Both the position numbers and the translations under genes were made by a program. This document shows, in pieces, positions 14,772-23,844 of a DNA stretch of 60,189 nucleotides. Where the stretch lies: NCBI GenBank assembly GCA_049324315.1, contig JBMOKU010000049.1, positions 1 to 60,189 on the forward strand. The letters are read 5' to 3'. This DNA is from JBMOKU01 sp049324315 (lineage in GTDB: Bacteria > Bacillota > Clostridia > Peptostreptococcales > Thermotaleaceae). The notes under the pieces are model-generated. The model was not told the DNA's origin. It saw only the letters and a list, made by a program, of their open reading frames with translations, and did not search any database. Position 1 is the first letter of the stretch, and the number at the start of each line of letters is the position of its first letter.

Positions 14772-16736
14772 TTATTCATAGTAAATTCTAGCCGGTCTAA
14801 ACTCTACACCCTCTCCCCTGTAGTACTTGCTAAACATCTCGTAATATTCCAGCCGAAGTCCCTGGATGAATACGATGAGACCTTCCAAGCCTATGACAAT
14901 CACATTGCCGATAATATAAATCAGTACACTGCCGGCAGCATTATTGGCGATCTCTGCCATGGTTTCAAAAGCTATAAACAGCCCTACGTGATTCAATGCA
15001 AAGGCACCGACTCTAATAAAGGATACGGTACTGCTGAGCATATTTAACAGGGTTTCTAGAATATCAAATCCACTTTCGATATAGTAGCTTGCCACATCCT
15101 CTTCATAAAGATGAGGTTTTTTGAGGATCCAGTTCGCCAAAGGCTCCCTGACGACAATCAAAGCCATAAATATCACAAGCAGCAAATAGCAGATGGTATT
15201 GGGTATAAATTCGCTTCCTAAAGCAGCATTCGCAACCAAAACCAGAAGCGTCAGATAAAATAATAATCCGGCCAAGCCATTCCTTCCAAACAAGCCTTCT
15301 TTTAGATTCCGTTGTTTGATGGCATTCCGTATGCTATACCCAAAGCTGATCAACAACAGGAAGATACCTATAACAACTGATCCCGTCAGCATCTGGTTGA
15401 TATTCTCAATGGGTCTGATCAGTACTGCAGGTATAATATGTTCAAATCCAAACACACTGCCATATAAGAAACCAAATATGGTTGAACTTAGTCCTAAACG
15501 AGTCAGGATATCTCCAAACACAGAGTCCATCATTTTTCTTCTGGCAAAGAGTCCTATAAAGAACAGCACCAACCCTTGCCCTATGTCCCCAAACATAGCA
15601 CCAAACAGAAGCATGTAGGTAATACTTAAGAATATCGTTGGATCTGTTTCATTGTAGCTTGGCACACCATACATCTTCACCAGGGCTTCAAAGGGCTTTA
15701 ATAATTTGTTGTTTTTCAGTTTTGTGGGAGGTATCATATATTGATAGACCTCCGTCGTCTCCTTAAACATAATCAATACGTTATGTCCATATTGTTCAAA
15801 TCTGCTGCGAATACGATTCATATCCCTTTCCGGCACCCATCCCGAAAGGTAGAAAAAGCTGTTGGTGCAGGCTGTCTCTTTTTTGATGCGACTCAGTTCT
15901 TCTTCCAGCACCAAGCGACTATGAACCCGTTCAACTACGGTACCATACCGCTCCTTTAGCTGCTGCAGATCTTCTTTGCATCTTTCCAGTCTGGTCCGCA
16001 GCCCCTTTTTTCTCTTTTCAATTTTTGTATTTACTTCCTGAGGCGTGCCTGAAAATTCCTTAGGTATTTCCAGTTCGTAAAAGTTTAATGATCGTAAGAT
16101 TCGGTCCGTTTCTGTTTCTAATTCTTTAGGAGAAATGATCAGGTACACTTCCCCCACCTGGTTGCTTCCAATGTGCAGGACTACCGCCGATATATTTTCG
16201 TAGTTCTTCTTCAGCTTTAGTCGATTCTCTTTGGATAGGATACCTATTTTGTAATGGAAAAAATTGAATTCATTTAGACACTCAAGATCAATATCTAATC
16301 CTTTTAAATATTTAAAATGATTGTCAAATTCCTCCACATCCTTTAATTCTTCCTGGACATTCTCAATGGTCTTATAAAGGGGGTAGACCTCTCCATATAT
16401 TTTTTCAATGATCTTCATATCCTCTTGAAAATCATAATGCTCTTTTAGATGTTCCTCTTTGATATTTGGCTTTATACTAAAGAACTGCAGCATATTCTTG
16501 ATCTTTGCCGCCACATCCTTGTAACTGACATCTTCCCGATATGGCTTAATCAGACACATATCCACAAGTTCTTCAATATTTTCCTCTAAAACACATAGGG
16601 TAAAATTACTCTCATTGATCTCATGCAGTGCATTTACCACGTGGACATTCCCCAATAAGACAATTTCCTTAGCAATATCATGCAAGTCTTCAATAGGTGC
16701 AACGAGATTCATCATCTTCATATTCTCTACTGCCAT
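14772..16736 (-). CDS. atpI: V/A-type ATPase membrane subunit I (a subunit)
   Basis: 654 residues. The N-terminal ~330 form the cytoplasmic coiled arm; the C-terminal half has about seven helices including YMLLFGAMFGDIGQGLVLFF, the SSTVSFIRVGAFALNHVGLF segment with the essential Arg, and LEGLIVFIQGLRLEYYEMFS. It holds the ion half-channels next to the K ring. ATG behind GGGAGGTGG. Confidence 0.96.
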   Translation of the reverse strand: MAVENMKMMNLVAPIEDLHDIAKEIVLLGNVHVVNALHEINESNFTLCVLEENIEELVDMCLIKPYREDVSYKDVAAKIKNMLQFFSIKPNIKEEHLKEHYDFQEDMKIIEKIYGEVYPLYKTIENVQEELKDVEEFDNHFKYLKGLDIDLECLNEFNFFHYKIGILSKENRLKLKKNYENISAVVLHIGSNQVGEVYLIISPKELETETDRILRSLNFYELEIPKEFSGTPQEVNTKIEKRKKGLRTRLERCKEDLQQLKERYGTVVERVHSRLVLEEELSRIKKETACTNSFFYLSGWVPERDMNRIRSRFEQYGHNVLIMFKETTEVYQYMIPPTKLKNNKLLKPFEALVKMYGVPSYNETDPTIFLSITYMLLFGAMFGDIGQGLVLFFIGLFARRKMMDSVFGDILTRLGLSSTIFGFLYGSVFGFEHIIPAVLIRPIENINQMLTGSVVIGIFLLLISFGYSIRNAIKQRNLKEGLFGRNGLAGLLFYLTLLVLVANAALGSEFIPNTICYLLLVIFMALIVVREPLANWILKKPHLYEEDVASYYIESGFDILETLLNMLSSTVSFIRVGAFALNHVGLFIAFETMAEIANNAAGSVLIYIIGNVIVIGLEGLIVFIQGLRLEYYEMFSKYYRGEGVEFRPARIYYE

Positions 16737-16750
16737 GGGTCCACCTCCCC

Positions 16751-17797
16751 TCAGATTTTTCTTATCAGGAATTTTTTAGATTCTTCCGGTCCTAAGCCAT
16801 ATTTGATGGCTTCGATGATAGAAAAAATATCTCGCATTTCAAATTCCAGGAGATGCCTATATACGCTGGACTCTATGATGTTCATTTTCTCCCGCCTTTT
16901 ATATTCTAAGAACAAAAAATATAAGTATCGCTCGATACGTCTTTCCATGAATATTTCCAGGGTATCTTTATTGTCAAATAAAAAGCCGTACTTGGAATGG
17001 ATCATTTTATCGATTAATTCTTCTTCATTTTTTGAGTAGCACAATTCCTTGATTTTGCTATACTTCAACACGTACCCGTTATGCAGCGTATAGTTGATCA
17101 GTTCTTCTGGGGATAGCTGATAGAATCTTAATCCTCGATAAATCCACTGAAGATTTAAAAGATCGATATTCTTTCCTAGAAGCTCTTTCATGATTTTTCT
17201 GTCTTCAATATCCAGTTTCTCCGTCTGTTCGCTGAGCATCTTAAAATACTGTTTATCTAAAACCATTTCCATGTAGAAAAGCCTCTTTTCAGGCTTCTCA
17301 TTTAAATAGGGCTTTAACAGTTGATAATACTCGGTGCCCTTTAGATTTTCAATGAAGTCTTCAAGGTTTTTTGATTGCATCAATCGCTCTCGATCAAAGC
17401 TGGCATACTTGTCAGGGAATATGGCGAATTCTTTAGCCTTTGACAAATCTCCTTCTCTCATCACGGTTCGAAGATATACCTTAAGATCCTCGATTTCGTA
17501 TCGAAGAAACAGGATGCGAAAGAGTCTTCTATATTCCCCGGTAAAGTAATGAATCAGTTTTTCAAGCTGCCCAACAATATATTTCTTAAATAATATTTCC
17601 AGTTCATCTGCCTCTATATAACGAAGGTCAATATCTTTGAGCATGGTTTGATAAGCGGTATTTTCTTTTAGATATTCAGCAACCTCCGTCACACTTTTTT
17701 TCGTCAGCAGATTCTGAAAATCGTCGTTGGATAAGAGTTTTCCTTCCAGCGCCATAATCTTGGTATTGATGGCTGCAAATCGTTTAATATTTCCCAT
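16751..17797 (-). CDS. atpC: V/A-type ATPase subunit C
   Basis: 348 residues, all-helical, funnel-shaped subunit linking the rotor shaft to the K ring. Recognised by length, operon position and patterns such as YLKENTAYQTMLKDIDLRYI, FFRILFLRYEIEDLK-like (RILFLRYEIEDLKVYLRTV) and NLQWIYRGLRFYQLSPEEL. Ribosome site GGGGCGAGG. Confidence 0.93.
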   Translation of the reverse strand: MGNIKRFAAINTKIMALEGKLLSNDDFQNLLTKKSVTEVAEYLKENTAYQTMLKDIDLRYIEADELEILFKKYIVGQLEKLIHYFTGEYRRLFRILFLRYEIEDLKVYLRTVMREGDLSKAKEFAIFPDKYASFDRERLMQSKNLEDFIENLKGTEYYQLLKPYLNEKPEKRLFYMEMVLDKQYFKMLSEQTEKLDIEDRKIMKELLGKNIDLLNLQWIYRGLRFYQLSPEELINYTLHNGYVLKYSKIKELCYSKNEEELIDKMIHSKYGFLFDNKDTLEIFMERRIERYLYFLFLEYKRREKMNIIESSVYRHLLEFEMRDIFSIIEAIKYGLGPEESKKFLIRKI

Positions 17798-17827
17798 ATT
17801 GCCTCGCCCCTTAATCCTCTAGCAAAA

Positions 17828-18139
17828 TTACTTCTGGAAAATCTGGTCAAAAATACTTTTTTCCAAGCCTTCATGTATTGTAGAAAATATGTGCTCCAAT
17901 GCCTCACATGCATTCTCCGCTTCCTCTAAAACCCTTTGTTCCTCCTGTTCGCCGTCCTTTACAAGATCCTCATAAATCGTATTTCCTTTCTGTCTCGCCG
18001 CATCCAATGCTTCCTTTTCCATTTCCACCATGGTCTTTTTCAATCGTGCCTCATTGTTTTTTAACATTTCCTCCATCTTTTCCTTTATACTCAATGCTTT
18101 CTGGTCAATCTCTATAATTCTGTTAATGGTATTGTCCAT
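17828..18139 (-). CDS. V/A-type ATPase subunit H/G (stator coiled coil)
   Basis: About 103 residues, nearly all one charged helix (IDQKALSIKEKMEEMLKNNE, EARLKKTMVEMEKEALDAAR). First gene of the operon; this is the place of the AhaH/NtpF-type partner of subunit E. Start ATG 18139 behind GAGGTGAT; the GTG at 18148 lacks a ribosome site. Confidence 0.8.
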   Translation of the reverse strand: MDNTINRIIEIDQKALSIKEKMEEMLKNNEARLKKTMVEMEKEALDAARQKGNTIYEDLVKDGEQEEQRVLEEAENACEALEHIFSTIHEGLEKSIFDQIFQK

Positions 18140-18214
18140 CTCTATCACCTCATACCATAAATATAGTTATGTATGCCCATGAAATTATTTTATGCATATT
18201 ATACCAATAAAAAC

Positions 18215-18223
18215 ATTATATCA
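18215..18223 (-). promoter_or_regulatory. Possible extended -10 for the V-ATPase operon
   Basis: On the minus strand TGATATAAT, an extended -10 (TGnTATAAT), lies 76 bp upstream of the first gene. No convincing -35. A second TATAAT lies further downstream (GGTATAATATG, near 18200). Confidence 0.35.
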
Positions 18224-18352
18224 GATTATTCAAAAAATTTTAAATCGCTACGGAAATTTTATGAAATCATTTTATGATTTGATATTTTTGGTTACCTATA
18301 CAGTATATACCTATTTCATTTACATGTAAATAGTTTATATATTTACTATTTT

Positions 18353-18391
18353 TCCATAAAAAATCCTCCATAAGAATTTCTCACGGAGGAT
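18353..18391 (-). terminator. Rho-independent terminator after the decarboxylase
   Basis: Stem ATCCTCC (18363-18369) with GGAGGAT (18385-18391), followed on the minus strand by TTTTTTAT. Seven bp after the stop of the decarboxylase gene. Confidence 0.8.
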
Positions 18392-18397
18392 AGGTTA

Positions 18398-19867
18398 TTA
18401 CTTTCTTTTACTTATACCTAACACTTTAATATGATTTACATATGGGTCTTCGGTTCCCTGAAGAAGACTTTCTTCTTCTTTAAGCACTTTAATATACTCT
18501 ACAATTTCTCTGCTGATTTTTTCCCCTGGTGTTACCACAGGTATCCCTGGAGGGTAAGCCATAATAGACTCTCCACTGATTTCACCTACTGCATCCTCCA
18601 GTTTTACAATTCTCTTTTCACTGTAGTAAGCATCCCTTGGTGATACGATAATATCAGGATTTTCCAGTATCCCCTTTGTCAGCTTCACTTCTTCATCTCT
18701 CCGGTATTTTACTGCAATATCCTTTAATGCTTCCACCAAGGCAGAAAGGGACTCCTGTGTATCTCCAACGCTGATGATGGCTAAAACATTATACATGTCT
18801 CCCAATTCAGCCTGTATGTTATAATCATCTCTCAAAATATCATAGACCTCAAATCCTGTCAAACCAAGGTTTCTCACATTAACCCCCAGCTTTGTTTCAT
18901 CAAAATGATACACACCGGGTGTTCCGATCAATTCTCTTCCAAAGCTGTAAAGCCCATCAATTTTATTGATTTCTTCTCTCGCCCATCGGCTTAATCCAAG
19001 TACCTCTGTCAAAATATCCTCGCCTTTTGTAGCAAGCTGTCTTCTTGCCAAATCGATGCTGACCATAAGCAAATAGGATGCACTGGTTGTCTGGGTTAAA
19101 TTCAAGGTTGTCTTCACTTTTTTTGCATCCACAATGCCTTCCCGCAAAAGCAGCAATGAGCTCTGGGTCAATGAGCCTCCCGTCTTATGGGTACTTACGG
19201 CGCACATATCTGCTCCAAGTGCAATGGCATCGTCCGGCAGCTCAGGATGAAAATTCATATGAGCACCATGGGCTTCGTCTACCAAAACAGCCATTCCATA
19301 TCGATGGGCGATTTGGACAATGGACTTTAGATCTGAAATGGCACCATAATAGGTGGGATTCACGATAAAAATCGCCTTAGCATCGGGATGTCTGGCAATA
19401 GCTCTCTCAATACTCTCCACACTGACACCCATAGCCAGACCAAGATCTTCGTTAACTTCCGGTTGTATATAAATCGGTATTGCACCGCTTAATATCAGCG
19501 CTGTAACGGCTGACTTATGAGCATTTCTAGGAAGGATAATTTTGTCACCCGGTTCACAAACACTCATAATCATAGCTTGCACGCCTTGGGTTGTACCATT
19601 TACAAGAAAAAAGGCATGATCTGCATAATATGCATCTGCAGCCAATTCTTCTGCATCTCGAATGACCCCTATGGGGTTACAGATATTGTCAAGACATTTC
19701 ATTGCGTTCACGTCTAATTCCAGCATCGGAGCGCCAAAGTATTCTACCATTTCCGGTATACCTTTTCCGTGTTTATGTCCAGGAACATCAAAAGGAACGA
19801 CATTTCGCTTATGATATTCTTGCATCGCTTCAAATAAAGGTGCTCTACTTTGATCCAATTTTTTCAA
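18398..19867 (-). CDS. Orn/Lys/Arg decarboxylase family protein (SpeA-like)
   Basis: About 490 residues. PLP-dependent fold type I decarboxylase of the short Gram-positive class: VPGHKHGKG near the N-terminus, FLVNGTTQGVQAMI, VDEAHGAHMNFHPELPDD for cofactor binding, and the Schiff-base lysine in STHKTGGSLTQSSLL; C-terminal domain with GEISGESIMAYPPGIPVVTP. It should make a polyamine or diamine (agmatine, cadaverine or putrescine). TTG 19867 fits the ribosome site AAGGAAG best. Monocistronic with its own terminator. A paralogue (yaaO type) lies at 57011-58462. Confidence 0.9.
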   Translation of the reverse strand: MKKLDQSRAPLFEAMQEYHKRNVVPFDVPGHKHGKGIPEMVEYFGAPMLELDVNAMKCLDNICNPIGVIRDAEELAADAYYADHAFFLVNGTTQGVQAMIMSVCEPGDKIILPRNAHKSAVTALILSGAIPIYIQPEVNEDLGLAMGVSVESIERAIARHPDAKAIFIVNPTYYGAISDLKSIVQIAHRYGMAVLVDEAHGAHMNFHPELPDDAIALGADMCAVSTHKTGGSLTQSSLLLLREGIVDAKKVKTTLNLTQTTSASYLLMVSIDLARRQLATKGEDILTEVLGLSRWAREEINKIDGLYSFGRELIGTPGVYHFDETKLGVNVRNLGLTGFEVYDILRDDYNIQAELGDMYNVLAIISVGDTQESLSALVEALKDIAVKYRRDEEVKLTKGILENPDIIVSPRDAYYSEKRIVKLEDAVGEISGESIMAYPPGIPVVTPGEKISREIVEYIKVLKEEESLLQGTEDPYVNHIKVLGISKRK

Positions 19868-20317
19868 ATAGACCACTTCCTTCCTATCACATTATCTTCT
19901 GAATATTTATGCTGACAAAATGAATAATTGTCAACAGCAATATTAAATTATATTTTTCATGAAAAAGCAATCATTTTTTTTATCGTGACAGACATTTTTT
20001 CAGCGCTACGCCACAGGGACAGTTCCATCGTCTTCCCTTCGGTCCTTCGCTACGCTTCGGAGACGCTCGAACCGTCCCCATGGCTTCGCTTTTTTTCTTT
20101 TTTACCCTAAAGCATGACCTGAATACGGCTAACTGCTAACCGCTAACCAGAAGAATAAGATATTTATGGAACAAGACAGTTTTCAAGAAGTGTTAGCCAT
20201 CGCTATTACCTATTTATATTCTGCCCATACAAAAGGACTTTACTTATCTCTTTGAGGAATATGTTCTATTTTAAAGGCATATTTTATAAAATACTATTTT
20301 AAAGGGGATTGATCCGA
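19868..20317. other. Intergenic region with repeat debris
   Basis: 450 bp. It contains the GC-rich ggggacag-type element (20011-20083) and a short ctaacc-like stretch (CTAACTGCTAACCGCTAACC at 20130-20148) that weakly resembles the dispersed repeat at 28167 and 34754. No RNA gene seen. Confidence 0.5.
20011..20083. repeat. ggggacag-type palindromic element
   Basis: Ends are inverted: CAGGGACAGTTCCATCGTCT on the left, and the reverse complement of the right end starts GGGGACGGTTCGAGCGTCT. The centre (TTCGCTACGCTTCGGAGACG) is GC-rich, unlike the AT-rich surroundings. Related elements: 42442-42501, 51078-51143, a half copy at 22804-22836. Confidence 0.6.
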
Positions 20318-21142
20318 ATGGTGTTGGTTATCAAAAGAAAGCTGTTAATTTCGATTTTTGTTATAATCATTCTGTGCGCTCTTTGCATTCCTGCTTTTTT
20401 CTTTGTAACAGACCTATTCACTGTTCAGACAGATACCCTACCAAAGGGCTACGCCGCCATCATCATTGATGATTTCGGCAATAATGGAGATGGTACAGAA
20501 GAAATGTTCAATCTTCATATCCCCATCACAGCTGCAGTCATGCCCTTTTTACCCTTTAGTACAGCTGACGCAGTGTCAGCTCATCAAGCTGGTTTGGAAG
20601 TTATTCTGCATATTCCCATGGAACCCAACTTCGGGAAAAAAACATGGCTTGGTCCTAAAGGCATTACGACAGATTTGACGGATGAAGAAGTCAGATCCAG
20701 GATTGCAGAGGGTCTTGAACAGATTAAATGGGCTTCAGGGATGAATAATCACATGGGCTCCAAAGCTACACAGGATGAAAGAATCATGAAAATCATTCTG
20801 GGTATCGCCAAGGAACACAATCTTTATTACGTAGACAGTAAAACAACGCCCAATTCCGTCATAGGAAACTTAGCCCAAGAAATTGATTTACACCACTTTG
20901 ATCGCCACATTTTTTTAGATAACATCAAAAACCAACAGCATGTTGAAAAGCAATTGGAGAAGCTGGGGGAAATCGCTCTGGAAAAAGGTTACGCCATCGG
21001 CATCGGTCATGTAGGTCCAGAGGGAGGCTCCATAACGGCACGAGCCATCAAAAAAATGATCCCCATACTGGAACAGAAAGGTGTTCAATTTGTCTATGTT
21101 TCTCAATTAAAAGAGATAAAAGCACATTTAGAGCAGGAATGA
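20318..21142 (+). CDS. Divergent polysaccharide deacetylase family protein
   Basis: 274 residues from ATG 20318 (AAAGGGGA 9 nt upstream). A signal anchor (LLISIFVIIILCALCIPAFF) is followed by a NodB-like barrel of the divergent polysaccharide deacetylase type (DUF610/YibQ): AAIIIDDFGNNGDG, EVILHIPMEP, NNHMGSKATQD, YYVDSKTTP and GYAIGIGHVGPE. Asp-Asp and His residues could bind a metal. Extracytoplasmic; the substrate is probably cell-wall glycan but is not shown by sequence. Confidence 0.88.
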   Translation: MVLVIKRKLLISIFVIIILCALCIPAFFFVTDLFTVQTDTLPKGYAAIIIDDFGNNGDGTEEMFNLHIPITAAVMPFLPFSTADAVSAHQAGLEVILHIPMEPNFGKKTWLGPKGITTDLTDEEVRSRIAEGLEQIKWASGMNNHMGSKATQDERIMKIILGIAKEHNLYYVDSKTTPNSVIGNLAQEIDLHHFDRHIFLDNIKNQQHVEKQLEKLGEIALEKGYAIGIGHVGPEGGSITARAIKKMIPILEQKGVQFVYVSQLKEIKAHLEQE

Positions 21143-21149
21143 ATAAAGC

Positions 21150-21173
21150 GGACGAACACTGTTCGTCCCTACG
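21150..21173. repeat. Short palindromic repeat ending in CCTACG
   Basis: GGACGAAC-ACT-GTTCGTCC followed by CTACG. Eight-bp perfect arms. It begins 7 bp after the deacetylase stop. Nearly the same sequence occurs at 46909-46932. Confidence 0.75.
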
Positions 21174-21218
21174 TTTATATTATTCACATATTTTGTATTG
21201 GCTATTTCTAAATAAAAA

Positions 21219-21254
21219 TAATCCCCTGAACCCCATGAACCGTTCAGGGAATTT
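21219..21254. terminator. Bidirectional terminator between convergent genes
   Basis: Stem TCCCTGAA/TTCAGGGA flanked by A and T runs. Serves the deacetylase (plus) and the M20 peptidase (minus). Confidence 0.7.
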
Positions 21255-21257
21255 TCT

Positions 21258-22367
21258 CTATGCAGATAAAATAATTTCCAAGACCAGCCTTGCCGTATTG
21301 ACCAAATCCTCAATTTTTATATGTTCTTCCAATGTATGGGGTTTCCTTGCTCCCATCCCCAAGTTTACGGCCTTAATGCCATTCTCATTGAAAATATTGG
21401 TGTCGCTTCCGCCTCCGGTTTTACCCGCAAATGTCTCCAATCCGATTCTAGCACAGGCATTTTTTACAAGCTTTACAATTTCATCCTCTTCATCAATAAC
21501 AAAGGCACGATACATTCTTTCTGTTTGAATATCTGCATGAGCACCGGCAGCTTCGGCAGCTTCTCTAAAGCATTCAACCATATGGGCTGTTTGCTTATCC
21601 AGCTTGCTGTTATCCAAACTTCTGGCTTCTGCCTTGATTTCTACTTCAGGGCAGACAATATTTGTCGCCTGTCCACCTTGGATTACGCCGATGTTTGCCG
21701 TCGTTTCTTCATCAATACGCAGCAGATTCATACTGCCGATGGCGGATGCTGCCACTTGGATAGCACTAATACCTTCCTCCGGTGCAACACCTGCATGGGC
21801 AGGTCTTCCCTTAATCTTCACATGAACTTTGTCTTGAGCAGGCCCTTTGATGATGATTTGTCCCGGATTTCCGCTGCTGTCCAATACAAGTGCCTTTTTC
21901 GCTTTGATTTTTGAGTAATCCAGATTTTTAGCGCCTAAAAGGCCATCTTCTTCAGCAACACTAAAAACCATCTCCACGGGTCCATGCTCCAGTTGATTCT
22001 CTTGGATTAGTCTTACAGCCTCAAGTAAAGCTGCAATACCTGCTTTATTATCTGCACCCAAAATCGTGGTACCGTCGCTGTAGATCACACTATCTTTGAT
22101 AATAGGTTTTATCCCTTCACCAGGTGTTACCGTATCCATATGGCAGCTAAAAAGAATCGGTTCTTTATCGATGTTTCCCTGCAATCGGGCGATAACATTA
22201 CCGGTATTTGATCCTACTATCTCTCCTGCATTGTCAACAAATACTTCGCAGCCTACTGATTTTAATTCTTCTATAATAAATTGGGCGAAATTTCCTTCTT
22301 TTTTCGTTATACTATCTATCTGTACATATTTCATAAACTCGCTAACAATTCTATCTCGATTGATCAT
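21258..22367 (-). CDS. M20 family metallopeptidase, PepT-like
   Basis: 369 residues from ATG 22367 (GGAGGGG upstream; the ATG at 22385 overlaps that site). Dinuclear zinc aminopeptidase pattern: FSCHMDTVTPGEG, GADNKAG, catalytic VAEEDGLLGAKN, DSSGNPG, and the final His in EEHIKIEDL. The lid domain (about 180-290) sits between the metal ligands. It probably trims tripeptides or small peptides in the cytoplasm. Monocistronic. Confidence 0.9.
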   Translation of the reverse strand: MINRDRIVSEFMKYVQIDSITKKEGNFAQFIIEELKSVGCEVFVDNAGEIVGSNTGNVIARLQGNIDKEPILFSCHMDTVTPGEGIKPIIKDSVIYSDGTTILGADNKAGIAALLEAVRLIQENQLEHGPVEMVFSVAEEDGLLGAKNLDYSKIKAKKALVLDSSGNPGQIIIKGPAQDKVHVKIKGRPAHAGVAPEEGISAIQVAASAIGSMNLLRIDEETTANIGVIQGGQATNIVCPEVEIKAEARSLDNSKLDKQTAHMVECFREAAEAAGAHADIQTERMYRAFVIDEEDEIVKLVKNACARIGLETFAGKTGGGSDTNIFNENGIKAVNLGMGARKPHTLEEHIKIEDLVNTARLVLEIILSA

Positions 22368-22500
22368 TATGTTCAACCCCTCCATTCTAGTCTTTCAAGG
22401 ATTCATATTCTATACTATTTTGCCCATTTCCTCTATTTCATGTGAGAATATAAAAAGAAAAGATTTCATAAAATAATAGACGCCTAAACCATCCCAATTA

Positions 22501-22509
22501 CATACAATA
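22501..22509 (+). promoter_or_regulatory. SigE/SigK-like -10 element
   Basis: CATACAATA fits both the SigE (CATACAMT) and SigK (CATANNNTA) -10 patterns. It lies 22 bp before the small ORF at 22531. No matching -35 (AC at 16-17 bp) is present, so support is weaker than for the other promoters of this kind. Confidence 0.3.
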
Positions 22510-22530
22510 TAAGTAAGGGGAGGTGTGTCT

Positions 22531-22695
22531 ATGCCAAATGAGTATGTACCAAATTCATCTAATAATTCTCTTTTATTTTTTTTTCTGCTTATTCTGCTGA
22601 TCACAAAGGATCTACCGTACTGCCAAAGTCACCCCACCAGCTTTTTACTGTTCTTCCTGAACCTTGTGGTGCTATTTGGTGTCTTTTATAAATAA
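22531..22695 (+). CDS. Small hydrophobic protein, divergent YjcZ-like
   Basis: 54 residues behind a strong ribosome site (AAGGGGAGGTG). It contains NNSLLFFFLLILLI, very like the core NNSSLLFFFLLLVVLF of the small proteins at 25257, 25634 and 26007, followed by a second hydrophobic stretch (TSFLLFFLNLVVLFGVF) instead of their glycine/tyrosine tail. Probably a divergent relative made during sporulation. Confidence 0.55.
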   Translation: MPNEYVPNSSNNSLLFFFLLILLITKDLPYCQSHPTSFLLFFLNLVVLFGVFYK

Positions 22696-22847
22696 CCTTT
22701 ACTTTCTTCCCCTTTCTATTACAAATATGTTTACACAGATATATAAATGTATTTGAGTACTCCGCATACATTTTTTAAAAAAGTAGAAAATAATCTTACG
22801 TGGCATGGGGACAGTTCATCGGTCACGCAAGACAGGAGGAAAAATCA

Positions 22848-23306
22848 TTGTATATCGTTTATCACGATGTAGGCGGCACGCATTCTGCTGTTGTAGCTGC
22901 AGGTATTCACTTAAACAAGCTGCCCATGGATAGAATACCGGACAAGTCTGAAATCTTAGGATTATCTTTATTTGATCGCCTTGAGAAGCATCAAAGAGGT
23001 CATTTAGTTTTTCACGGTCTCGATGAATACGGCCACGAAGTATATACCCTAAGTCGCCAGTATGCTCCTGAAGTCGTCACGAACGGCATCAAATCCGTCT
23101 TTGACATAATGCATATGGATAAAAACTTATTAATATGTGCAGATACATCTCCTTCCGTAAACGGTCTTATGCGTATCGGAGGCGGATCATCTAGAAGATT
23201 CGGCATGGTAAGCTTCGGCAGACCTATTGTAACTTACGGTACATTAAAAGCCTATCCCAGAATTATAGAGATTGTACAAGGCGTCAAACGAAAAACCGCA
23301 CCGTAA
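22848..23306 (+). CDS. DUF3189 family protein
   Basis: 152 residues from TTG 22848, with AGGAGGA 8 nt before. The 16 codons upstream in frame belong to a ggggacag-type repeat. The protein starts LYIVYHDVGGTHSAVVAAGI, followed by HLNKLP, FHGLDEYGHEVYTLSR and GGGSSRRFG, features of DUF3189 found in spore-formers. Function unknown; the repeated Gly and His suggest a nucleotide or metal site. Its stop lies in a terminator shared with the convergent CsoR gene. Confidence 0.75.
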   Translation: MYIVYHDVGGTHSAVVAAGIHLNKLPMDRIPDKSEILGLSLFDRLEKHQRGHLVFHGLDEYGHEVYTLSRQYAPEVVTNGIKSVFDIMHMDKNLLICADTSPSVNGLMRIGGGSSRRFGMVSFGRPIVTYGTLKAYPRIIEIVQGVKRKTAP

Positions 23307-23349
23307 AATAGATAGAAGGAAGATGGCATCATCTTCCTTCTATCTATTT
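23306..23349. terminator. 20-bp hairpin shared by convergent genes
   Basis: Arms of 20 nt pair perfectly around the 4-nt loop GCAT (core GAAGGAAGATG/CATCTTCCTTC). It overlaps the stop codons of both the DUF3189 gene and the CsoR-type gene. Confidence 0.8.
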
Positions 23350-23619
23350 AATATATTTTACAATCGTATCCAATACTTTTTCTACCTGTTCCTTACGTAT
23401 CGTCTCTCCTTCTCCGCTGTTCATCAAGCAATCCTTTGCATGTTCCTCCATGATCACCATGCCTACTTTGTGTATGGACGCCTTGATTGCCGCAATTTGA
23501 AGAAGCACCTCATCGCAGCTCTTATCCTCTTCAATCATTTTCTCGATTCCTGCAATATGTCCTTTAATGGTCTTCAATCTATTAACAATATCCTTTTTCG
23601 CCGCTTCCTTTGACATCAT
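23344..23619 (-). CDS. CsoR-family metal-sensing repressor
   Basis: 91 residues from ATG 23619 (AAAGGATGAT upstream). All-helical DUF156 fold: KKDIVNRLKTIKGHIAGIEK, then Cys35, His60 and Cys64 spaced C-x24-H-x3-C, the Cu(I) triad of CsoR. CstR persulfide sensors lack that His, so copper is the first guess. No copper pump lies in the window. The only operator of CsoR/CstR style I see is in front of the sulfur operon (30286-30305), so this repressor might act there. Confidence 0.85.
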   Translation of the reverse strand: MMSKEAAKKDIVNRLKTIKGHIAGIEKMIEEDKSCDEVLLQIAAIKASIHKVGMVIMEEHAKDCLMNSGEGETIRKEQVEKVLDTIVKYIK

Positions 23620-23753
23620 ATCATCCTTTCTATCTACATCTCGTATATTCTTATTATATTTTCCCACAAGTTGGTGGCAAATAAAAGGTTTTTCTATATA
23701 TGTTCACACGATCGTTAAAATGTTTAAAATATTGTGAATTGTGTTAATTTCCT

Positions 23754-23774
23754 GTAAATGGTATTTCCATTTAC
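23754..23774. promoter_or_regulatory. Inverted repeat upstream of the PstS-like gene
   Basis: GTAAATGG-TATTT-CCATTTAC, 8-bp perfect arms, 71 bp before the start. Possible operator or RNA hairpin in the leader. Confidence 0.4.
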
Positions 23775-23844
23775 CTTCCGTTCCGATATACTTCATTGTA
23801 GCTAAAATATTTAAAATTTTAAGAGAATAATAGGGGGTATTTGA

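Noticed and set aside
22800..22847. Longer N-terminus for the DUF3189 protein starting at 22800
   Set aside because: These codons are repeat sequence and lie before the ribosome site AGGAGGA; TTG 22848 fits the family start.
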